From NCBI GenBank assembly GCA_964023205.1, contig OZ026848.1:362501-426500 (forward strand): a stretch of DNA of 64,000 nt. The letters are read 5' to 3'. Of the stretch, positions 41,701 to 52,255 are shown piece by piece. Origin of the DNA: Lutraria lutraria. Its lineage: Eukaryota > Mollusca > Bivalvia > Venerida > Mactridae. The notes under the pieces were generated by a model that searched no databases, had not been told where the DNA came from, and worked only from the letters and a program-made list of their open reading frames with translations. Every line of letters begins with the position of its first letter. Position 1 is the first letter of the stretch. Both the position numbers and the translations under genes were made by a program.

Positions 41701-42470
41701 AAAAACACGTCATTGGTTAGTTCTGAGTCCAACCAGAAAATCCTTTGCTAATGTACACATCGCTCTTACGTAAAACTTATATTTAAAGGCCAAATTTCTC
41801 GTCACTGAAAAATTTACTTAATTTGCTAAATAAGTTTTATGTAACCTTTACATTCAATTCACTCACCTTGTCCCACCATTTGCGAATCGTCTGTAATGAT
41901 AAGAGAAATAAGCGATATCATTTTGGGAAAATTTTGTATTCTCAGAAGCGATGTCTAGTCGATAATTAAATTTTAATTGAATTATTACAAGTTACAAACA
42001 CACAATAGGATAATGAGTAATGACTCAGTTGAAAAGAGTTCAACATTTTAAAGAAATCTACAAGAAAAAATATACTTTTTCATGTCATTGGAAGTACTAA
42101 GGAAACTGAGCTTATATAGATTTGCATAGCAACATGGAACGGGGAAAAGTTTAACAATTGCATAGCAACATGGAACGGGGAAAAGTTTAACAATTGCAAT
42201 GCGGATCAGAAAAAAAGTACAGTAACTGTTGTATTTTGGTCCGCATAAAATGCATGCGCGCCGAGCTAGTGACAGCTATGGAAAACTTAACTATAATTCA
42301 TTATAATAAAATTCAAAGATAAAAACAGATGTGCATAAGATAGTACTGTTGAACTTGGTAAATTATTGGTAAAAATTAGTAACATAAAAGTACGAACCCG
42401 GTGCTGGAATGCCCTGTGCTGTAAGACCGCTAATACATATTGTAATAATGAATACAAGTATGTATTCCAT
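26724..42470 (-). CDS. Secreted CBM14 x4 / LamG-like protein, Pif/BMSP-like shell-matrix candidate, 16 exons
   Basis: Minus-strand exons in order: 42470-42398 (signal peptide MEYILVFIITICISGLTAQG), 41890-41867, 40340-40228, 39282-39198, 38841-38658, 38309-38123, 37539-37458, 36833-36714, 34195-34052, 32885-32733, 32438-32245, 31838-31772, 30928-30813, 30430-30322, 27319-27231, 26804-26724. Four chitin-binding peritrophin-A-like modules come first; the fourth shows DDENCRTYIKCHAE then CCMPGLMYNP. Two short modules with MPC..GT.F....C.C follow, then a laminin-G-like domain (RLIYDGFNMGAFLD; GFIGHVKE), ending PPPAV. About 606 residues if six apparent one-base indels in the exons at 38841, 38309 and 37539 are counted as errors; as written, those exons do not read through. 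Secretion and chitin binding follow from the domains. A shell-matrix role is inference. Unlike Pif, no VWA domain was found. Confidence 0.85.
26972..27160. mobile_element. MITE family A copy 4
   Basis: TACAGTACAACCTCTCAATAGC at the start and GAGAGATTGCACTGTAC at the end form inverted termini. It lies in the last intron of the first shell-matrix-like gene. Confidence 0.85.
27446..27633. mobile_element. MITE family B copy 2 (best-preserved ends)
   Basis: Starts CAGTCGAACCTGAGATAGCGG and ends CAAGTTCGACTG. The terminal 12 bp are inverted with one mismatch. The interior has CTACCCTGTGA and GCCTTATTTTGTCTG like the other B copies. Confidence 0.8.
28027..30150. repeat. 57-bp tandem array, about 37 copies, in an intron of the shell-matrix-like gene
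   Basis: Highly uniform unit beginning GGCTTTTATTCAGAAATCTA and ending TTTTTAGAAGAAT. The few variants are ACGG/ACAG, one TAATG, and two units with GTTAAAT in place of GTTCTAT (near 29479 and 29936). The 57-bp length keeps plus-strand frames open (19-residue period WLLFRNLVVLYYHIRFLEE), but there is no leader, no homology and no codon signature, so I do not call a gene. On the gene's sense strand every unit carries AATAAA. Uniformity suggests recent amplification. Confidence 0.95.
32886..34051 (-). other. Intron between the two short Cys-module exons
   Basis: Contains a stretch at 33235-33420 rich in GCGAATTGCG/ATTCGCGAGTTGCGA-like motifs that look like a degenerate internal repeat. Nothing coding recognised. 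Confidence 0.5.
34196..36713 (-). other. Long intron of the first shell-matrix-like gene
   Basis: 2.5 kb AT-rich. The segment at 35640-35830 (GGAAACTGAACAATAG..ACTTTCAGTGCTTTGATT) resembles 12550-12760 in DHX8 and 42110-42300, so it is a dispersed repeat. 36240-36370 is low-complexity (TAATAnT). A MITE B copy lies at 36513-36686. Confidence 0.55.
36513..36686. mobile_element. MITE family B copy 3
   Basis: Contains AAACGGCCACATATAAACAA, TTTTATCTTTCCCATGGGTGGC and a degenerate terminus GTTGCA at both ends. It ends just before the exon at 36714-36833, so the element lies next to the splice donor of that exon on the gene's strand. Confidence 0.6.
37458..38841 (-). other. Three exons with six apparent one-base indels (CBM14 modules 2-4)
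   Basis: Exon 38841-38658 (184 nt) shifts frame at CATCCCATGAC and TATTGAAATG, each explained by one lost base. Exon 38309-38123 (187 nt) shifts at GGGAAAGAAAG, TGTAAAACAT (one extra A each) and CATTCCGTCC (one lost C). Exon 37539-37458 (82 nt) ends GAGGG before GTAAGC, one G too many for the next exon's phase. Splice sites are intact, and module landmarks such as KNCRTY, KCHNG and RPACC are all present in alternating frames. Confidence 0.8.
38493..38642. mobile_element. MITE family A copy 5
   Basis: GTGCAGCCTTTCTAAAGCAACACC start and GCTCTGGAGAGGC end, inverse orientation. It lies in the intron between two CBM14 exons, ending just before the donor of the exon at 38658. Confidence 0.75.
39361..40227 (-). 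other. Intron of the first shell-matrix-like gene
   Basis: AT-rich intron sequence without recognised elements. Confidence 0.5.
40463..41000 (-). mobile_element. Non-LTR retrotransposon (LINE) 3' end, minus orientation
   Basis: An open frame at 40925-40662 encodes QKCCIVRNERYCLYCG, then EDVYHFICICSCY and KFIKSALDIRKG. This matches the C-terminal Cys-His region (C..C, H....C) that follows reverse transcriptase in many LINEs. The minus-strand 3' end is a (TTGCC)n-like pentamer repeat at 40466-40487, as in microsatellite-tailed LINEs. The RT core was not seen, so it is a 5'-truncated copy within the intron 40341-41866. Confidence 0.75.
42124..42195. repeat. 36-bp tandem duplication
   Basis: GCATAGCAACATGGAACGGG and the following bases are repeated exactly at 42124 and 42160. 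It lies inside a dispersed repeat that also carries GGTCCGCAT and GTGACAGCTATGG (42230-42300), in the first coding intron of the shell-matrix-like gene. Confidence 0.9.
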
Positions 42471-42511
42471 CTTATAATCCGCTGTAACCAGTATCAAGTG
42501 AAGCAGTTAAT
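42471..42511 (-). other. 5' UTR part of the first coding exon
   Basis: A good acceptor (TTGTTCTTACAG on the minus strand) ends at 42512, so about 41 nt of 5' UTR precede the ATG. The upstream UTR exon and promoter were not located. Confidence 0.55.
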
Positions 42512-42582
42512 CTGTAAGAACAATAATCATTAGATAACATTTATTCTGGACCAGAGTGTTTAAGTTAAACATATAAATACTT

Positions 42583-42866
42583 CAACCGTGACCGATGGGT
42601 AGGGTGTCCGCTTTCGGAGCGGGAGATCGAAGGTTCGAAGCACCGTAGAGACTGAATTATAATAGAACTTATGCGGTCGTTTGGTGAGACGGTGGCCATA
42701 TACTCGTAGTTAAGAAATTGTTATCTTAGGCCCATCTCAGCATGTCGCCCGGCAAAAAGTGAAGCAATTAGTGAGGTACTATGCGCAAAAAAGATATGTG
42801 ACCCTTAATCCAACTTAATTAGCTGCCCCTTTCAATAGGGATGACACTTTAATAAACAAACCCTTC
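42583..42866 (+). mobile_element. tRNA-derived SINE (family S2)
   Basis: Head with GACCGATGGGTAGGG and the B-box-like GAAGGTTCGAAGCACC, body with CGGTCGTTTGGTGAGACGG, and 3' end CCCCTTTCAATAGGGATGAC then AATAAACAAACCC. The 3' half recurs at about 61450-61520. Confidence 0.7.
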
Positions 42867-43397
42867 TATAAAATCCAGTAACCTTGGATTAGAGACTATT
42901 TAACAAATATATTATAGCATTTATCATTTGTATCTGTCACTGGACTAGACTGGAGTACTAAAATAATAATGATATGTAAGCTGGAAACTTCGATGTACGA
43001 GTACATAATGATTGGGAACATGGCAACGTCTTGTGCTATGGTACTCCAAAATCTAGGAAAATATTTTATTTCATGAAATAACATTTAAGCTTGGGCTGGA
43101 TCCACTTTAATAAACAAATATTGTATCAAAAGGTTTTGTCACTTAATTAGAATAGCTGTAATGTAATACGTAACGTTAATCTAAATACAAATAGAAATTT
43201 AGCAGTAATAAACTGATTGTTAAGCATTGATGATTTAATTATTTAAATATTTTCATTTAACAGATATTTACGTAAACATATAAATTTATACAACGATGTT
43301 TTCTCGAATGATACATGACAACCATAACAACGTATGTAGCAAAACGATGTGTCAACGTTCTTGTTCGTTTTTGCGTTACATTCTGCGATATAACATT

Positions 43398-43551
43398 AGT
43401 ACAACCTCTCCAGAGCGGCCCTATCTTGAGCAATCAACCTTTCTTTGCACCATTTAATGTCAATTTAGCTTCTCTATAGCAACAACATCTCAACAACAAC
43501 AACAAGTTTGCTACTTACAAAAAGTGTTGCTTTGAAGTGGTTGCATTGTAG
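43398..43551. mobile_element. MITE family A copy 6
   Basis: TACAACCTCTCCAGAGCGGCC start and AAGTGGTTGCATTGTA end. The interior is partly deleted relative to copy 1. Confidence 0.8.
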
Positions 43552-43697
43552 CGTGGTATCGCAATGTGACTCAATTCCACCCAACGCTGCGCAAATCACT
43601 TTACGATGGATAATATGATTTCAGACATTAATTGAACTCCTTTAGTCAGTAAAGTTTCCCATGACATGGTTTTATATAACAGTTGGTTATGAGGATC

Positions 43698-43830
43698 TTT
43701 TTTTTGTTTTTACACCCCTTTTCATCAGTCAGAGTCATATGAGGCGGACAGTTTGTCTATCTATTGTTCCTGGGAAGAACCTGTACTAGACTCCCATCTT
43801 CTTACTTTCTCACCTAAAGGCTATGAGGAA
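43698..43830 (-). mobile_element. SINE family S1, 3' part, minus orientation
   Basis: Shares TTTTCATCAGTCAGAGTCAT, ATGAGGCGGACAG and CCTGGGAAGAACC with the copy at 2352. The tRNA head is missing. Confidence 0.75.
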
Positions 43831-44900
43831 CTACATTGCGAAGACAAATTAAGTTATAGAACAAAAGTACATGCACAAATGAACATACATTCAGACTTCA
43901 TACAAAGTCGAATAAAAAAAATCTGCGCATTACAGTTCAACACAAGTCTAACAAATATCATATTGTTCTATTTTTGACAAAATAAAAGAGTGCAACATTT
44001 GAATAGCTTAACATAACATACATGTGCACCACAGCGGTGTTAATAAACTTAATCAGTATGCGATCAGACTCGCCAAATAAAAACCAGAGATTTTTACTCT
44101 GGAAAACTGTGCCCATTTGTCAATTGTCTGTCGCCAAATGTTAGGCCTCATTCCTGATATAAAATCTTCAAATACCTTATATTTTAACAGCGATTAACAG
44201 AACTTTGCATTAAATAAATATGAACTTTCATAAAAAAAAACTTGATATATCATTTCTAGTACATTTCATAACATATATACGTATGAATACTGAATAAATT
44301 ACTTGGTAAAGACGAAAATAAAACATATCCGCTTTATTCCAGTGACAGATATTTGCAATTTAGTTTGATAAACAGAACACTAGATCATTGTTATTCATTA
44401 CATTCACACTAACAAAAGGATATAATATCATTTTTCAAAACGAAAAAATTAGCGTCCGCTCAGTTACGCCTCGCAAAGGTGAATGACCACTTTATTAAAA
44501 CAACACGATATTGCATTGCGCCATAAATATTGCGCGAGATCAACTGTCCGTGACTCAATTACACAATGGGGAAAATGGTTTTCTTTTGATATTTCTATTG
44601 TATGGTTCAGAGGAAACTATTCCTTTCATCGGGTGAAATCTACAAGCGTAGACAAATTAAGACCACGCCAACTAATAGCGAGTCTGCATTCATTGTTTAA
44701 TTTGTAAAGTAAAAATGTACCAAAATGTATTCTTCTGCTGTCGAAAAAAAGTTATAAACCGTTCTTGACAAACATTTTACATTTATTTGAATTATTATGA
44801 TAGTAGCTGACCTAATATCAACATTTTAATGCGTGACCTAATTGAACTGCTAGGTGATAAGTGGTGTTCACACGGTACTATAACGGCAATTAAGGAATTA
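43831..44900. other. Intergenic, nothing recognised
   Basis: AT-rich. No conserved coding signal on either strand. Confidence 0.5.
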
Positions 44901-44904
44901 AATA

Positions 44905-45240
44905 GAAATCATGATAGATAGATATGATAGATAGATAAATCTTTATTTTGGATTTATGCCGATGGCACATCATCACAATATATATATATTGTATATACAT
45001 ACATGATATTATACGTTAACAGTAAATGAGTAAGACTAACAAACAATCCCTGATTCTCGCACACATACTCACACATACATACCCCAACACCCTTAAAACA
45101 CCAGACATCACATAGCATACAATAATTAATAAATACAAGAATCAACTTTACTTTCATGCAAAACGGAGAAAGATGCATCATAACACCAAAGACACTTCGC
45201 GTCTGTCTTTTTAAAGACATTTCTTGTTCTACATAATGTT
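44905..45240 (-). mobile_element. Candidate LINE or other retroelement 3' end, minus orientation
   Basis: On the minus strand the segment ends AATCCAAAATAAAGATTTATC followed by a TATC repeat, the layout of a microsatellite-tailed non-LTR element with a 3' AATAAA. No protein-coding part was recognised. Confidence 0.35.
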
Positions 45241-47100
45241 ATTTATAGACCCGAGGGTAAAACGAGAAAATCAACATTTTCAAATCGCATTTCTAATATT
45301 TTTATATTGCATTTAATAGATATAATCTAAACATATTGTTGTTTTCACAGGTGGACGATTTATTGGCACAAAAATCGTATAATTAACGTCGGGTTTCACA
45401 TAAACTCACATATAAAAACGTGCATTTTGTGACAAAATCGTCAATACACTATTTCGATAGTATCTAAATTTCATAATCTATTGATTAATAAAATGAAAAA
45501 ATGGCGGCCACATCTTTTACTAGTAGAAAAAAATTGTCTCCTTGTTTAGTCTTTACAACCAGACAACTCTGGGCTACGCCCATCCGAGGACAAAAAGTCA
45601 CCTTTAATTGTAATTTATTTCATTATCACGCCTTGAAACCTATTTTGCATAAACCACATAAATATCTTGTTAAATATTCACCAGACAAACCATTAAATAC
45701 ATTATATCGTATATTAAATAAATTTATTACTTTTCTGTTTGTAAAGCAACTAGTACATACCGCTTTGCAACAAATTGGTGTTATTTACATCGAAGCACCG
45801 TAGCGTCTAATTGATCGATGAACGCCCGACTAATTTATCTGGATTGAAGCTAAAACGATAGCAACCACATTGTTTTCATAGCGCTATATCACTGTTTTCA
45901 TGAAGATGTATTGCTTTATTGAAGTCCTAACAGTGTTGTGATTGTGTTCGGTGTCTGAAGTCTCCAAACGTCTGATGCATAAATTACACAATGTGTTCTC
46001 CATATTTCCATCAAAGCAAGCATGAATATCTTATATGTTATAATATTGTAAAACCGTAAAACATCTAAGCTTGATGCATCGTATATACCAGTCTGCGAGG
46101 TAAGCCACTGGTCTGACGCAATGGACAAGCAACATTTGTTTGGGATATGTAGAGAATTGCATATTTTCCGCATAAATTATGTCGTGAAATAACAAATAAT
46201 AAAATGACAGTAGTATCAAAAGTATACGATATTTGAAATTAACAAATTGAATGTATTCTCATTGTTGTACCAGACTCTGATTCTGTGCAAAATATTCGTT
46301 ACTAAAAATACACGCTATTTCAAGAATCATATAAATTATTCTGAAAGCTAGGAAATGCAAAATTATCAATCATAAATTATGTCTGGTTTATTTTCTCTGT
46401 CACATTTGGTACACTATAAACGCATTAAAACTCTAAACCGTTTCCAGCAAGGTCAGTTATTTGTCATACACAAGCGACATTATCATCTAATGAATATAAG
46501 TCATAATTAAGTATAATAATAATACGTACCACCAATCTTGCTACAAATTTCACACAAGTCTAAGTCAAAATTAATCACGACACACATACACTACGCAACC
46601 ATTTATAGTTCTCTATAGGTTTATAATTCATAGACAAACCGCGTGATTTTTTTGAAAACGTTTTAATTACAAAACGCCCTAAAGGTAATTCAGTAATTAC
46701 TCTAAAAAGCGTCTTAATGACTAAAATACCGTGACGTAATGTGGCAAACAGACAGATTTCACAAAAAAATATATGTTGATGTATTATGGTAATGATAATG
46801 TCAACCACAACAATGCAAGAGCGAAAGTAAATACATTTTGAGACTTTCAATTAATTACCATAATAGTGTGATAAATGAAATACTGTTTAAATTTGTAACA
46901 TAACAGAACAGAACTGAAATTAATCAGATACCGTACATAGCCGTATCATTACATCAAAGACACAAATAACATATAACCAAAGTCAAATCTAAGAGTAAAT
47001 GTGTTTAAATTATTCTTTAAAAAAACAATGATATGACATGAGAGGTTGGGGTATGAATTATTTAATAGGCATAAGATATATAATTAGAAAGCTTTCAAAT
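45241..47100. other. Intergenic, nothing recognised
   Basis: AT-rich sequence with only short open frames lacking recognisable motifs. Confidence 0.5.
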
Positions 47101-47116
47101 ATTTAGCCAACATATA

Positions 47117-47229
47117 CAGTCAAGCCTGAGTTAGAGTCCACCTAGGCCATTCTTTTAAAAGCCGAAATTGATTAATTTGGACAAATGGCCCGCGTATAAA
47201 GTTCCCAAGGGCAGTCTTTGTTTGACTGC
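47117..47229. mobile_element. MITE family B copy 4 (short)
   Basis: Starts ACAGTCAAGCCTGAG, ends TTTGTTTGACTG, with inverted termini and TAAAAGCCGAAATTGATTAA inside. Confidence 0.7.
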
Positions 47230-47308
47230 AATAGAATGTCATGTTTCACCAAATTGTTTTAGGTTAAATCAGTGTTAATGGTAAAATCGAACCAAACAGG
47301 TGCATAAG

Positions 47309-47775
47309 TATGGTGGCTGATTTATGTCATGTCGTATTTTCGCTTTTCTTGCCACAACAAAGCGAAAATGCGACAAAATTAACTTTGTCGTATCTTCGTG
47401 GTTTCGCATTGTCGTGACGAAAAAGCGAAAGTACGACAGAAGGGCGACAATACGACACCAAAAATGTGTTATGTTGTCGCATTGCATCTGTCGTATCTTT
47501 GCTGTTTCGAGGTGAAAATGTGACAATGCGAAAGCACGACAAAGTCGACTTTTTCGCATTATTGTTGCATTTTCGCATTGTTGCGTTGTCGTATTTTCGC
47601 GTTCCGGTTGTTCGAGCGCATGCGGACCAAATCGTACAAGGTATATGATACACGAAAATGTGAAAATGCAACAATGCGAAAAAGCCCTTCTTCTGTCAAC
47701 TTTGTCGTAATTTCGCTTTTTCACTTGTTGTGACGAAAAAGCAAAAATACGACTAGGTATTAATCAGCCACCATA
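47309..47775. mobile_element. Foldback element with GTCGYATTTTCGC motifs
   Basis: Termini ATGGTGGCTGATTTA and TTAATCAGCCACCAT are inverted. The interior is packed with alternating direct and inverted copies of CGACAAAGCGAAAATGCGAC-type words, so most of the 467 bp can fold on itself. No coding capacity is credible, although short frames stay open. Confidence 0.8.
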
Positions 47776-47924
47776 TATCAGTCACTCTTAAGTGCAAAAT
47801 GCAAAATGACCAATAATAATTTTTATATTTAGTAGAGATTATGTATATCTAAGGTTGACAGCATAGTCAAATTCACAGGTGTTGCACGAGTACGGGCGTT
47901 ATGATTGTTGTATGGATACAGTCT

Positions 47925-49350
47925 TGGTTATTGTTGCTTTCTTTGTTGTATGAATACTGCTTTGGTTGTTGTCTGAATACTGCTTTTGGTTGTTGTTGCT
48001 TTCTTTGTTGTATGAATACTGCTTTGGTTGTTGTCTGAATACTGCTTTTGGTTGTTGTTGCTTTCTTTGTTGTATGAATACGGCTTTGGTTGTTGTCTGA
48101 ATACTGATTTTGGTTGTTGTTGCTTTCTTTGTTGTATGAATACGGCTTTGGTTGTTGTCTGAATACTGCTTTTGATTGTTGTTGCTTTCTTTGTTGTATG
48201 AATACTGCTTTGGTTGTTGTCCGAAAACTGCTTTTGGTTGTTGTTGCTTTCTTTGTTGTATGAATACTGCTTTGGTTGTTGTCTGAATACTGCTTTGGTT
48301 GTTGTTGCTTTCATTGTTGTATGAATACTGCCTTGGTTGTTGTATGAATACAGCTATGGTTGTTGTTGCTTTCTTTGCTGTATGAATACTGCTTTGGTTG
48401 TTGTCTGAATACTGCTTTGGTTGTTGTTGCTTTCATTGTTGTATGAATACTGCCTTGGTTGTTGTATGAATACAGCTATGGTTGTTGTTGCTTTCTTTGC
48501 TGTATGAATACTGCTTTGGTTGTTGTATGAATACTGCTTTGGTTGTTGTTGCTTTGGTTGTATGAATACTGCTTTGGTTGTTGTATGAATACTGCTTTGG
48601 TTGTTGTACGAATACTGATTTATTTGTTGTCAGAACACTGCTTTGGTTGTATGCATACTGCTTTGGTTGTTGTACGAATGTTGTTTTGGTTGTTGTATGA
48701 ATAATGATTTGGTTGTTGTTGCTTTGGTTGTTGTATGAATACTGCTTTGGTTTTTTACGAATACTGCTTTGTTTGTTGTAAGAACACTGCTTTGGTTGTA
48801 TGCATACTGCTTCGGTTGTTGTACGAATGTTGTTTTGGTTGTTGTATGAATACTTATTTGGTTGTTTAAGCAATACCACATTGGTTGTTGTATGAATACC
48901 GCATTGGTTTTTGTATGAATACCACATTGGTTGTTGTATGAATACCGTATTGGTTGTTGTATGAATACCGTATTGGTTGTTGTATGAATACCGCTTTGGT
49001 TGTTGTATGAATACCGCTTTGGTTGGTTGTTGTATGAATACTGCTTTGGTTGTTGTCTGAATACTGCTTTTGGTTGTTGTTGCTTTCTTTGTTGTATGAA
49101 TACGGCTTTGGTTGTTGTCTGAATACTGATTTTGGTTGTTGTTGCTTTCTTTGTTGTATGAATACGGCTTTGGTTGGTGTATGAATACCGCTTTGGTTGT
49201 TGTATGAATACCGCTTAGTTGTTGTATTAATACCGTATTGGTTGTTTATTAATACCACTCCGGTTGTTGTATGAATACCGCTTTGGTTGTTGTATAAATA
49301 CCGCTTTGGTTGTTGTATGCGTACCGCCTTAGTTGTTTCATGCATACCGC
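47925..49350. repeat. 23-bp minisatellite (TTGGTTGTTGTATGAATACTGCT) with higher-order structure
   Basis: Degenerate 23-bp units, in part grouped in a period of about 62 bp that adds TTGTTGCTTTCTT. The minus strand yields open frames rich in Gln, Asn, Thr and Lys; these follow from the repeat and are not called as genes. Confidence 0.92.
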
Positions 49351-49918
49351 TTTAGTTAAATAGGGATAAGTAATTAATTGACCAAGTGCATTACTAAACA
49401 TAAGCTTACATTACAATTGTGAAGGCCACTGTTGTAAGTTGCCTACGTAGTCATGAAATCAGTGCGCCGCACAAGAAACATTATTAAACTGAATTGTGTT
49501 TATATCCGTTATATTGCCACTATTCTTTCAAATCATGCGCTGCTGGTGATTTCGGTGCATGTTAAGAAGGGTATATTTGCAATCAAAATCAAATTCTGAT
49601 CATATGACATTCAGTATGCAGAAGATGTCGTGTAATAACGAATTATTAGGTTCTGACAGTGGCTCCAGTACAGATAATGCTCTATAATTACGAAGGAGTC
49701 ATTGAAATTACATGAAATGAAAATAAATGAAATACCTAAGGTAATTCATTTAAAATAAAGAAAATGCAAAAAAGGCAACTAAAGATTGAAAGGAAAAATT
49801 AAAAGTTACATGGGGTTTGAACCCGTAACATCTTGACTAAAAGGCTGCATAAGTAAAACGGTTGGCGACTTTACCAATTTAACTACACTTAATCTCAGCT
49901 AAAAGGACAAATAACCGA

Positions 49919-49964
<46 letters not shown>

Positions 49965-50071
49965 ACTCTATATCTCATGGAAACCACAAAAACGTTCCGA
50001 AATGTCACTCACCCTTCAGAATGAACTTAGCTGATATTTGATCATTCTCAGGTCGTTGTCGGACTATATGA
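49351..50071. other. Spacer between the two 23-bp arrays
   Basis: Unique sequence with a (TC)15 then (TA)7 microsatellite at 49921-49964 and a tRNA-like fragment around 49806-49900 (GGGGTTTGAACCCGTAAC, reverse-complement B box) that could be an old SINE head. Confidence 0.5.
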
Positions 50072-50345
50072 GTACCGCTTTGGTTGTTGTATGAATACCA
50101 GGGTGGTTGTTGTATGAATACCAGGGTGGTTGTTGTATGAATACCAGGGTGGTTGTTGTATGAATACCAGGGTGGTTGTTGTATGAATACCAGGGTGGTT
50201 GTTGTATGAATACCAGGGTGGTTGTTGTATGAATACCAGGGTGGTTGTTGTATGAATACCAGGGTGGTTGTTGTATGAATACCAGGGTGGGTGTTGTATG
50301 AATACCACGGTGGGTGTTGTATGAATGCCACTTTGGTTGTTGATT
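50072..50345. repeat. Second 23-bp minisatellite (GTTGTTGTATGAATACCAGGGTG), about 12 copies
   Basis: Nearly identical units, much more uniform than the array at 47925-49350, with which they share GTTGTTGTATGAATAC. It looks like a young local expansion of the same unit. Confidence 0.92.
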
Positions 50346-51950
50346 TCTGTTTTTTTAAACAATTCTATGCAGCAGCAATGCAATATTTAATGCATTGTAT
50401 TTTAAACAAAGATAATCGGCCCAGAGTTGTTATGCATGATATTTCTGTAGGTAGCCGAAAAGTTGATTTCTCAGTTACTTCAAGTAAACAGGATTACTAC
50501 TTTTATACATTTAATGATCTTTATAATATTCATGTAAAAACTATAAATATTAATGGCGGATAATGATAGTACAATTACTTAAAAATATTCAAAATATAAC
50601 ACAAGATAAACAGTTATACTTCATGGAAAACGTTTGAATCAAATTCAAAGTAAACATGCTCTTTTTTAAATAAACATTATTATTCGTTTCCAGTCACATA
50701 GTTTAACTTTTTAACACTTGATTTGATGAAGTGTCTGCAGCAGGTGCGTGATTTATTATCATATTTACGTGATGACTACAGAGAGCGACACAAACAACAA
50801 TACATGTAAATCAATTTAACGGATGCAATAAAAAAAATCAACGTAAGTTTGAAAATGCTTCTAATACTTTTTTCAATACTGTAACATTAAATATGAATTC
50901 TGACTCATTATCAATAGAAATCCATATCCGCAGATGATCCGAACGTTATTTTAATTAAATGTTTATTGCACAAAAAATCGAAAGACAAATTAATGTGGTA
51001 ATTAAACGAGCTAGCCCTACAACGCAGTATTTTGTTTATTTTTCACAAAAATTTCAACCCAATCCATCACACAATCAACCAAGTGAAGTGTTCTTAATTA
51101 TTTGAAGATACAAACACCTACATAAATACGATGTGCATTTGTATTTTTATACTTTATACAGGCTTGATTAAAGCGGATCTGGATAATTTATGCAAATGTT
51201 TAACCATGAACGTGTTTTATCTTCATGGTTTCTCGTGAATCGTTGTAAAGTCGACCTTTTTGCTAATTAGTTTTCATAAACACTAGAAATATATTTATGT
51301 GCAGTCGACAACAACAAGTTTCCCGCGTGGGCTACATCTCCACAAAGTGGAACGGAAAGTATGTAATTAAAGTCACAAAGCATCATGCATTTTATATACA
51401 CCCCTACCGCGTTGAAAAAGAAAGAGAACTATGTCTACGGTGCATGGATTCTTTAGTACGTAACTATAAACTTCACATCAAAGGCGACTGTTGTTTTATA
51501 CATCGTCTGTTTGAAAGTTACCATCTCGTTATTACCCCCGCCAAAGACGGAGGGATAAATAAATACGTTTGAAGTTGTCTTTCTGTTAGTTCAACTGTCC
51601 GGATGCCCGTCCGTCCATGACACTTGTAACTTGCAATGACTTTAAAACTTAAAATTATCCCCCTTTTCAACTTAAAAATGGTACTCCTCTTTGACTTGCA
51701 ATTAAGTCGACACTTACCGAGGGAACCGCATAGCACTTGATATGTAGACAGAGCGTGATAAGAAGAAGTGCAGTGAGTACGAATCATAGCTATATCTTTC
51801 ATTTTGACTGAATTACCCCCCTTTTTGGAGAAAGGTCACGTTTACAGCTTCTTACAATTACTTTAAATGAACCAAAGGGACTCGCATGAAACTTGGAATA
51901 TTGGTTGAGTGTGACAAGTGGAAATGTGCTATCATGCTTATCATCTCTTA
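50346..51950. other. Intergenic, no supported gene
   Basis: An open frame at 51297-51572 (91 codons) has no motif I recognise. Nearby CCCCCGCCAAAGACGGAGGG (51535-51554) is palindromic and suggests a repeat rather than a gene. Confidence 0.5.
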
Positions 51951-51957
51951 GCTTTTT

Positions 51958-52252
51958 GCAATACCACGACTGGTTGCATTTGTTCACGTTGTACCACGAC
52001 TGGTTGTATTTGTTCACGTTGTACCACGACTGGTTGCATTTGTTCACGTTGTACCACGACTGGTTGCATTTGTTCACGTTGTACCACGACTGGTTGCAAT
52101 TGTCGAGTTATGCAACGACTGGTTGCCATTTGTCGCGTTATACTACGCCTGGTTGCTATTTGTCACGTTATACCACGTCTGCTTTCCATTTGTCACGTTA
52201 TGCCACAACTGCTTTCCATTTGTCACGTTATGCCACGACTGGTTGCCATTTT
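51958..52252. repeat. 30-bp minisatellite, about 10 copies
   Basis: The unit TACCACGACTGGTTGCATTTGTTCACGTTG is exact in the first copies and diverges to GTTATGCCACGACTGGTTGCC forms at the 3' side. Frames stay open only because 30 is a multiple of 3. Confidence 0.93.
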
Positions 52253-52255
52253 ACG

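Noticed and set aside
42583..42660. tRNA gene
   Set aside because: Box A and B are recognisable, but the cloverleaf is incomplete and the unit continues into a body shared with another copy, so it is a SINE head. The same holds at 11608, 19717, 21375 and 62765.
47928..50383. Gln/Asn/Thr-rich minus-strand open frames resembling low-complexity proteins
   Set aside because: They follow from 23-bp repeats, occur in overlapping frames, and have no exon or signal context.
51297..51572. 91-codon open frame as a small gene
   Set aside because: No recognised motif or splice support, and a palindromic repeat word lies at its end.
21583..52252. Tandem arrays considered as CRISPR arrays
   Set aside because: Units abut or nearly abut without unique spacers, and the host is a spliced eukaryotic genome.
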